This document shows positions 59,219 through 64,000 of a stretch of 64,000 bases of DNA, piece after piece; the first letter of the stretch is position 1, and each line of letters opens with the position of its first letter. The notes under the pieces were generated by a model. The model did not search any database. It was not told the DNA's origin and worked only from the letters and a program-made list of their open reading frames with translations. Source of the stretch: Amycolatopsis sp. CA-126428 (GTDB lineage: Bacteria > Actinomycetota > Actinomycetes > Mycobacteriales > Pseudonocardiaceae); NCBI RefSeq assembly GCF_002904335.1, contig NZ_PPHF01000123.1, forward strand, positions 153,156-217,155, read 5' to 3'. The position numbers were made by a program, and so were the translations under genes.

Positions 59219-59968
59219 GTGCCCGAGCACATGTACGAACGCGTTGCTGACGTGCTGCGCGAGCGGATCGTCAGCGGAGATCTCGCACCAGGCGACCGGC
59301 TGCCATCGCAGGAGGCGCTGAGCGAGCAGTTCGACGTGTCGCGCATCGTCGCCCGCGAGGCCCTGGACCTGCTGGAGAGTGAAGGACTGATCGATCGCGT
59401 CCAGCGACTCGGCGCGTTCGTCCGCCGGTATCAGCCGCTCATCCGCAGGTCGGAGCAGCATTACCGCACCAACCCCGGCGCCCCGTTCGCCGAGGAGGCA
59501 CTAGCCGCCGAGCGCATCCCCCGGTACGGCCACGAGACGTACCCGGATCGCGCGAGCGCCGACATCGCCCACCGACTTGAGATCCCGGTCGGAGCCGACG
59601 TCATGCGCACCGACTACACGTCGTACGCGAACGACGAGCCGATGATGCTCACGCACTCGTACGAGCCGCTGGAGATCACCAAGGGCACTGTGATCGAGCG
59701 ACCCGAGGAAGGCGTCATGATGACGGCCGGCCTGGTCGACCGCTTCACGGCTATCGACATGCGGCCGACGCGGGTCGTCGAGAGACTTCGTTCGCGAATG
59801 CCCCGGCCGTCGGAGACGGAGGCCCTGAAGCTCCGCAAGGGGACGCCGGTTGTGATCATCGTGCGGACCACGTACTCAAACGAGACACCCGTGGAAACCG
59901 CCGACATATTGTTGGATGCACATAGGTTCGAGCTTGAATACGTGCTCCGCGTAGACCCATTGCAATAG
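59219..59968 (+). CDS. GntR-family repressor (KorSA-like) with UTRA domain
   Basis: 249 residues, GTG start. GntR winged helix: VADVLRERIVSGDLAPGDRLPSQ, EALSEQFDVSRIVAREALDLLESEGL (about 8-57). UTRA domain follows, with VMRTDYTSYANDEPMMLTHSYEPL and the C-terminal VVIIVRTTYSNETPVETADILLDAHRFELEY, split. HutC/KorSA group. Intact, so silencing of the element may persist although its core genes are broken. Followed by a strong terminator. Confidence 0.85.
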   Translation: MPEHMYERVADVLRERIVSGDLAPGDRLPSQEALSEQFDVSRIVAREALDLLESEGLIDRVQRLGAFVRRYQPLIRRSEQHYRTNPGAPFAEEALAAERIPRYGHETYPDRASADIAHRLEIPVGADVMRTDYTSYANDEPMMLTHSYEPLEITKGTVIERPEEGVMMTAGLVDRFTAIDMRPTRVVERLRSRMPRPSETEALKLRKGTPVVIIVRTTYSNETPVETADILLDAHRFELEYVLRVDPLQ

Positions 59969-59983
59969 GGGCATGAAAATACG

Positions 59984-60021
59984 AAAGGCGCCCGCCGCAT
60001 TGGTTCGCGGCGGGCGCCTTT
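59984..60021. terminator. Bidirectional terminator, 15-bp stem
   Basis: AAAGGCGCCCGCCGC pairs with GCGGCGGGCGCCTTT around ATTGGTTC, giving an A-run before and T-run after the stem. It separates the convergent GntR gene and the small gene ending at 60031. Confidence 0.88.
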
Positions 60022-60030
60022 GTCGTATGC

Positions 60031-60414
60031 CTAGCAGTTGATCAGTTCGGGCTTCTGGTTGAGGATCTGCGCGCGCGGCGAGACGAACTCCTCGTACTCC
60101 TTGACCGCCGACGGGGCGAACAGGCCCGTCTTGCAGCAGTTCTGGAAGGCTAGCCGGACGCCGTACTTCCGCTCGACGGCCCCGCGCATCGAGTCGCTGG
60201 CAGCGAAGCGCAGCAGCTCACCCCACGCCTGGTCATCCGGCGGCACGGTGCCGTCCTCGGCGACCGTCGCGCCGCCCTCGTACTGCTTGACCAGCCGCTC
60301 GACGACCGACCAGGCGTAGGGAAGCGAGTTCTGCACGCAGGCCAGGAATTCGTCATCGGTCATCGCGCCCGCCTGCGCCTTCCTGACCAATTCTTCCGGG
60401 ACTGTCAACGACAT
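60031..60414 (-). CDS. SCO5389-like conserved actinobacterial protein
   Basis: 127 residues from ATG 60414: SLTVPEELVRKAQAGAMTDDEF, NSLPYAWSVVERLV, DSMRGAVERKYGVRLAFQNC, AVKEYEEFVSPRAQILNQKPEL. This pattern, ending in Q-x-L-N-Q-x-P-E-L, is widespread in actinobacteria (SCO5389-type) and has no known function. Start may also be the ATG at 60438. Transcribed toward the terminator it shares with the GntR gene. Confidence 0.65.
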   Translation of the reverse strand: MSLTVPEELVRKAQAGAMTDDEFLACVQNSLPYAWSVVERLVKQYEGGATVAEDGTVPPDDQAWGELLRFAASDSMRGAVERKYGVRLAFQNCCKTGLFAPSAVKEYEEFVSPRAQILNQKPELINC

Positions 60415-60683
60415 CGCGGCACATCCTCTCGGGGTCAACGCTGCTGTCTTCTAGTTAACGCCCTGCACGTTCGGATGGCGACCGCCCAAAAGCGTGAAAC
60501 GCTACGTGCCTGGCTGACGCTTCGTATGCAAGCCATCTGTGTGAGCAAATATGCACTTATTCGCGCGTGACGATTGGACTTTGTGTGCGGCCATAGTCTT
60601 TCGTGCAACTTTCACATGCAAGAGCAATGGGAAAACTTCGGTCGCGGCTGCCCATGTGGTCTAGCTAATTCTGTCGTTCATCG

Positions 60684-60724
60684 GGCGGCAACCCTGGAGG
60701 TGCGGGTCGTAACAAGTTGCCGCC
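60684..60724. other. Stem-loop in the AT-rich leader upstream of the KAP gene
   Basis: GGCGGCAAC pairs exactly with GTTGCCGCC over a 23-nt loop, followed by TTTCCT. It lies in the 457-nt gap 60415-60871, whose base composition shifts from GC- to AT-rich; I see no tRNA, promoter consensus or small gene I can defend there. It may be an attenuator for the NTPase gene or a boundary left by its acquisition. Confidence 0.45.
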
Positions 60725-60871
60725 TTTCCTCGATACATTTGCTATGACTCACGGTTGGAAGGTAGGTTGCAGAGAGTCGCTTCAAGGTGTCCGTCTGTCT
60801 CCAGTGCAAGGGCGCCTCGGGGGCTCGTCTTTGTCGGATCGATCGCAACTACAGTAACGGAATGATCAGTA

Positions 60872-62974
60872 ATGGATGCACGCTTCTTTGCCGACGACCC
60901 GATCAAGTCGAATGATGCCGACCGCATCGATCGTCTAAGTTTTGCAAAGCAGATTGCGACTATATGCGAGCAAGTCGGGATGCAAAGCAAGACCTCTGTG
61001 ATGGCCTTGATCGGGCCATGGGGAAGCGGAAAATCCTCAATTCTCGAACTATCCAAGAACGTACTCGAGGATCGTTCTGAAAACTGGACAATAGTCAACT
61101 ATAATCCTTGGCTATTCTCCGATATAGAAAGTCTTCTGCAGAACTACTTCAACACTCTGAGCTCGGCGCTTCCGGAAAAGCGAGGAAAGGTTGCTCGAAA
61201 GAAGCTGGCAACCTACGCTGAGGCGCTCTCGCCTCTAGGAAAACTAACCTCGTTGGCGGGCTTTGATGCTAGCGGGATGACCAAAAAGGCCGCAGAAATT
61301 TTGCGCGGCGACAACTCTATTGATAAGCGTAAGCAAGATCTTGAACAAGCTCTTGAGGACTATGATCAAAAGATACTTGTCATTATTGATGATATCGACA
61401 GGCTGCAGCCTCAGGAGCTTTTGCTAGTATTCAAGCTTATTCGACTCATTGGACGACTGCCGAATATCTATTACATACTCGCTTACGACGAGCACACTGT
61501 GATCGATGCGTTGCAGCGCTCGGAGCTGGTCTATGAGAGCGTAGAGCGCGCGCATGATTATCTGGAAAAGATTGTACAAATAAGACTAGACCTTCCTCCT
61601 TTGCATGATGATCATCGAGAAGCGCTAGTGGATGACGGCTTGGAGAGTTTCTTCTCTCAATTCAACATATCGATTTCCGATTCGGATAAGCAGCGCCTCG
61701 GCTGGATCTATCACGCCTACTTAAAAGACGACCTGCGGGAGCCGCGCGCGATAAATCGGTTCATTGCGCAGCTATATGCGATGTATGCCCTGGTGCATGA
61801 CGAGGTTGACGTAGTCGACTTCCTCGCGTTGACTTTTATGCGAACGTTCGAGCCTGCTCTTTACAGGAGTGTTCTACTAAACCGTGAGGAGCTTGTGGGG
61901 CGTTCGCTGAAGCTTGCAGCGGAGAGATTGTCTTCGGACGATAAAAAGAAAAAATGGGAAGACAGAATCGCTGCTTTGAATGTCTCTGAGCAATCGCGAA
62001 AGCGGATGCTCGACCTGCTGGTTGCACTATTCCCGGATTGGTTTCAAAACTACAATTCGGGCAGGGCCTCTGTTCAATCTGTGCAAAATGATGATTACTT
62101 TGACCGGTACTTCATGTTCGGAGTGCCGAGTTCGGATATACCTGATTCGGTCGTACTAAAGGCTCTTGCAAAGATGCCAGAGGAGGAGAGTGAAGAACTC
62201 TCACTGGTTGTCAGTTCGATGCAGAAAAACCCTTCGAGGGTTTTACGGAAGATTAGCACATTCAATTCGCAAAAAATCCTCGAAAATGCTCCTGGGGTCT
62301 TCGCATTTCTGGCTCACCAGTACGACCAGCTTCCCTCGCGAGACAGCCTTCTTGACATGCCCGAAATTTTGCTGATTCTTGTTGCGACGGATATTCTAGA
62401 GGCTTTCGAAGATGTGGAGGCTGTCCAGCTCCTCCAGGATGCCATTGATGCCGCAGATATTAAGTTCGTTGCCGACTTGACTCTACGTGCAATCAAAAAA
62501 TCCGAGGAAACCCATCGAAGCTTTGGGTGGATAGAAGGTATTCGGCCAGTTTTGACTCAAAAGTTCGAGCAAATTGCATCCGAGTTGGGTCGGCGGCCAA
62601 TGGTGGAGGTATACGATTTGTTTCCTTTGTTGTATCGAGCGGCATGGCTTGACGGGGACTCGGAATCACTCAAGGGTATCTTGTGGCAGAATATTGAGTT
62701 TGGAGAATGGGAACTGGTAGAAGTCCTCGGTCGTCTTGTAGCGGAGAGCATTAGGAGTGGGGGCTCAAGGACTATCGTTGAACTAAAAGAGGAAAGAATT
62801 GAAGAGCTGCTTGGAGTGGAAAGGGTGATTTCCGAACTGGGCGACCTGCTTGACCGTGAAGACGACAATTTAGACAGAGACCTTAACGAAGCACTTGCAA
62901 CGAAAGAGAACAAGGAAGCATACGCGATAGCGGTCATGCGGCGCTTGAAGCGAAAGCGAAGCCAATCATCGTAG
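60872..62974 (+). CDS. KAP-family P-loop NTPase (anti-phage candidate cargo)
   Basis: 700 residues. Walker A IGPWGSGKSSILEL at 47-60, the KAP-type NYNPWLFSD at 76-84 and Walker B ILVIIDDIDRLQP at 168-180, then a sensor region (ILAYDEHTVIDAL) and a long helical C-terminal half without clear membrane helices. KAP NTPases include the F-plasmid phage-exclusion protein PifA and are frequent in defence islands. Codons are AT-rich (many TTT, ATA, AAA), unlike everything else in the window, so it was acquired from a lower-GC donor. The frame is intact. No partner gene adjoins; the phage role is inferred. Confidence 0.85.
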   Translation: MDARFFADDPIKSNDADRIDRLSFAKQIATICEQVGMQSKTSVMALIGPWGSGKSSILELSKNVLEDRSENWTIVNYNPWLFSDIESLLQNYFNTLSSALPEKRGKVARKKLATYAEALSPLGKLTSLAGFDASGMTKKAAEILRGDNSIDKRKQDLEQALEDYDQKILVIIDDIDRLQPQELLLVFKLIRLIGRLPNIYYILAYDEHTVIDALQRSELVYESVERAHDYLEKIVQIRLDLPPLHDDHREALVDDGLESFFSQFNISISDSDKQRLGWIYHAYLKDDLREPRAINRFIAQLYAMYALVHDEVDVVDFLALTFMRTFEPALYRSVLLNREELVGRSLKLAAERLSSDDKKKKWEDRIAALNVSEQSRKRMLDLLVALFPDWFQNYNSGRASVQSVQNDDYFDRYFMFGVPSSDIPDSVVLKALAKMPEEESEELSLVVSSMQKNPSRVLRKISTFNSQKILENAPGVFAFLAHQYDQLPSRDSLLDMPEILLILVATDILEAFEDVEAVQLLQDAIDAADIKFVADLTLRAIKKSEETHRSFGWIEGIRPVLTQKFEQIASELGRRPMVEVYDLFPLLYRAAWLDGDSESLKGILWQNIEFGEWELVEVLGRLVAESIRSGGSRTIVELKEERIEELLGVERVISELGDLLDREDDNLDRDLNEALATKENKEAYAIAVMRRLKRKRSQSS

Positions 62975-63011
62975 CTGTCACTGCTGCCGAATTTGGCTCT
63001 ATGGGATCAAG

Positions 63012-63055
63012 GCGCCGCCGTCGGCGGCGCACCTCGGGGCCGCACGGCGGCCCCG
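63012..63055. terminator. Tandem GC hairpins after the KAP gene
   Basis: GCGCCGCCG-T-CGGCGGCGC (63012-63030) and CGGGGCCGC-ACG-GCGGCCCCG (63035-63055) are two perfect inverted repeats 4 nt apart, 37 nt beyond the KAP stop. No T-run follows. They may end the KAP transcript, or form part of an origin or transfer locus; the abrupt return to high GC here marks the edge of the foreign gene. Confidence 0.5.
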
Positions 63056-63747
63056 CCCAAGTGCGGCACGGACGGCCTGCCGCTCCGCTCCGGCCGCCGG
63101 CCGCCGGGCGGCCCGCCGGAGGTCACCTTGTGTGCAGCGCCACCGACAGCGCCACCCCATGAGCAAGGAGGCGGCACCCGGTCGCATCTCACGCGGAGTT
63201 TGGCCCTGCTCAGCGCGGACGCTCGCGGGTGCCGCGCCATGCACTCTACGGGAGGACTGGGAAGTCTTCGCAAGATCGATGACCGGTTCGGGCGAAGCGG
63301 CCACCCACGCGCGGTGGCCGCTCCCTCGCAGGCGATCGTTTAACACCGGCCCGCCGACATCAAGGGCGCCTACGGCGTCGCTCCGCGATGAGCTGCGCTC
63401 ACCCTTGACACCGACGACCCGGCGCTAAGCGCGGCAGGGGCGAGGAAGACGGGGACGGACAGCCACCGCGCTACCTGCCTCGCCGACGCCGACCAGCCGG
63501 AGGAGTGCCGAGATGAAGCAGCCGAGCCGCCGACGCAGCCCCAATCAGGGCACACTGTGGAGCCGCTTCCAGCTCACCGACTGGCAAGCGCGAGCAGTTG
63601 GACGCGGCAAAACCCCGAGCGTCGCCAGGCCGTCTACAGGCCGTCGGAGGTCGGGGAAGGCCAAGATCCACCGAGAATTACCGAGATGGATCGCCGCAGC
63701 TCAGAGGCTGTTTTCGGGAATGATCGCCAGGTCGGCTCAGACCTGCC
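63056..63747. other. Non-coding right end of the element with hairpins
   Basis: About 690 nt without a gene I can support. AGCGGCCACC-N7-GGTGGCCGCT (63296-63322) is a perfect 10-bp stem; TCAAGGG (63360) and CCCTTGA (63402) are a further inverted repeat enclosing alternating purine-pyrimidine-poor sequence. AICEs keep their transfer locus (clt) or replication origin in such non-coding stretches; that role here is inferred. Confidence 0.45.
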
Positions 63748-63824
63748 GCAAGATCACCCAGATTTATGAGGGGACCAACCAGATTCAGAAGGTTGTTATG
63801 GCTCGGGCTTTGCTGAAGGGGTAG
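63748..63824 (+). other. attR and displaced native 3' end of the acyl-CoA dehydrogenase gene
   Basis: From the core ACCCAGAT (63756-63763) to TAG at 63822-63824 this encodes the same ending (TQIYEGTNQIQK...LLKG) as the intact gene, but with T- and G-ending codons (ATT, TAT, GTT, GCT) as in the body of the host gene. It is therefore the original chromosomal 3' end, cut off when the element integrated. Upstream flank AAGATC is element-derived. Confidence 0.85.
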
Positions 63825-63955
63825 TTTTCCGCCACCCCGAAGCCTGGATTGTGACTACGGCCGGCGGCAGTTCGTCAAGGCGGGAAAGTGAAGTGCTCCG
63901 AAGGTTCCGGACACGTCTTCCAAGTAGGCTGCTGGAGGATCCCGAGGAGTGTTTC

Positions 63956-64000
63956 ATGGCCAGGAGACAGCGAAGGTATTCGCCGGAGTTGAAGGCCGAG
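63956..64000 (+). CDS. IS3-type transposase orfA, N-terminal 15 codons (partial)
   Basis: ATG after GAGGAG opens ARRQRRYSPELKAE, the classic beginning of IS3/IS911-family OrfA (R-R-Y-S-P-E-x-K, start of the HTH). The window ends here. The 131 nt before it, from attR, contain AGTGCTCCGAAGGTTCCGGA, which may include the left inverted repeat, but the other end is not visible. Confidence 0.6.
   Translation, partial: MARRQRRYSPELKAE

Larger units (their letters stand above)
50425..63763. mobile_element. Actinomycete integrative and conjugative element (AICE), partly decayed
   Basis: About 13.3 kb between two imperfect 77-nt copies of the acyl-CoA dehydrogenase 3' end. Contains, in the order usual for AICEs, Pra-like activator, FtsK/TraB translocase, Rep initiator, Xis and tyrosine integrase on the minus strand, a divergent GntR repressor, and cargo at both ends. 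Codon style and base composition differ from the flanking chromosome, most strongly at the right-end NTPase gene. Integrase, rep and translocase each carry one inactivating change, so self-transfer and excision are probably lost unless complemented. Confidence 0.88.

Noticed and set aside
60640..60725. tRNA-like stretch (GTGGTCTAGCTAA, later GCGGGTCG)
   Set aside because: No pairing 7-bp acceptor stem, no TTCGA-type T-loop and no usable anticodon arm; the symmetry present is an ordinary stem-loop.
63513..63824. Open frame of 103 codons ending in the acyl-CoA dehydrogenase tail
   Set aside because: The first 78 residues are low-complexity basic sequence; the recognisable end is only the displaced host-gene 3' end at attR joined by chance.

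Overview
The window is high-GC actinobacterial DNA (GC-ending codons, many GTG starts, 4-bp ATGA/GTGA gene overlaps) and most resembles a Pseudonocardiaceae chromosome, probably Amycolatopsis or a close relative. This is judged from protein style and from small mobile-element families I associate with that group; no search was run.

Backbone (1-50.5 kb). The gene order accE-accD ... birA - PH-domain protein ... GtrA ... purK-purE ... acyl-CoA dehydrogenase matches, as I recall it, the compact mycobacterial block accE5-accD5-birA-Rv3278c-Rv3277-purK-purE-fadE25, but here it is opened up by accessory genes. Between accD and birA (2-22.6 kb) lie small redox and regulatory modules: two two-component systems (3.7-5.4 and 19.8-21.6 kb); MarR, TetR, HxlR, LysR and AraC/GlxA regulators each beside an oxidoreductase or hydrolase; an imine-reductase-like/SDR pair; a TetR-methyltransferase pair; a SigJ-like ECF sigma factor; and decayed fragments at 18.6-19.0 kb. 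Between the PH gene and GtrA lie HMG-CoA lyase, a TNT-type toxin candidate with a small overlapping partner gene, a secreted GH92 mannosidase, a HisN-like phosphatase, an OmpR-type two-component pair, two NarL-type regulators, an NmrA-like protein and an MFS exporter. Between GtrA and purK are a truncated GtrA paralogue, a 748-residue ECF sigma factor fused to an anti-sigma-like zinc finger, a membrane segment and an exported domain, a degenerate GGDEF-like protein, and two tandem GT87 mannosyltransferases. After purE come two membrane or secreted hypotheticals, an acyl-CoA synthetase and the acyl-CoA dehydrogenase.

Mobile element (50.4-63.8 kb). An actinomycete integrative and conjugative element (AICE) of about 13.3 kb sits in the 3' end of the acyl-CoA dehydrogenase gene. 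The element brought a recoded copy of the last 20 or so codons, including the catalytic Glu; the displaced native end lies at 63,764-63,824. The minus-strand operon has the usual AICE order: Pra-like activator, small genes, FtsK/TraB translocase, Rep initiator, excisionase, integrase. A GntR (KorSA-like) repressor is divergent, with three palindromes between it and pra. Three core genes are broken: integrase (TGG to TGA stop), rep (1-nt frameshift) and translocase (1-nt frameshift). Two cargo genes are intact: a DGQHR-domain (DndB-like) gene at the left end behind a 22-bp perfect palindrome, and an AT-rich KAP-type P-loop NTPase at the right end, a candidate anti-phage gene. The window ends in the first codons of an IS3-type transposase orfA. 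No tRNA, rRNA or CRISPR was seen.
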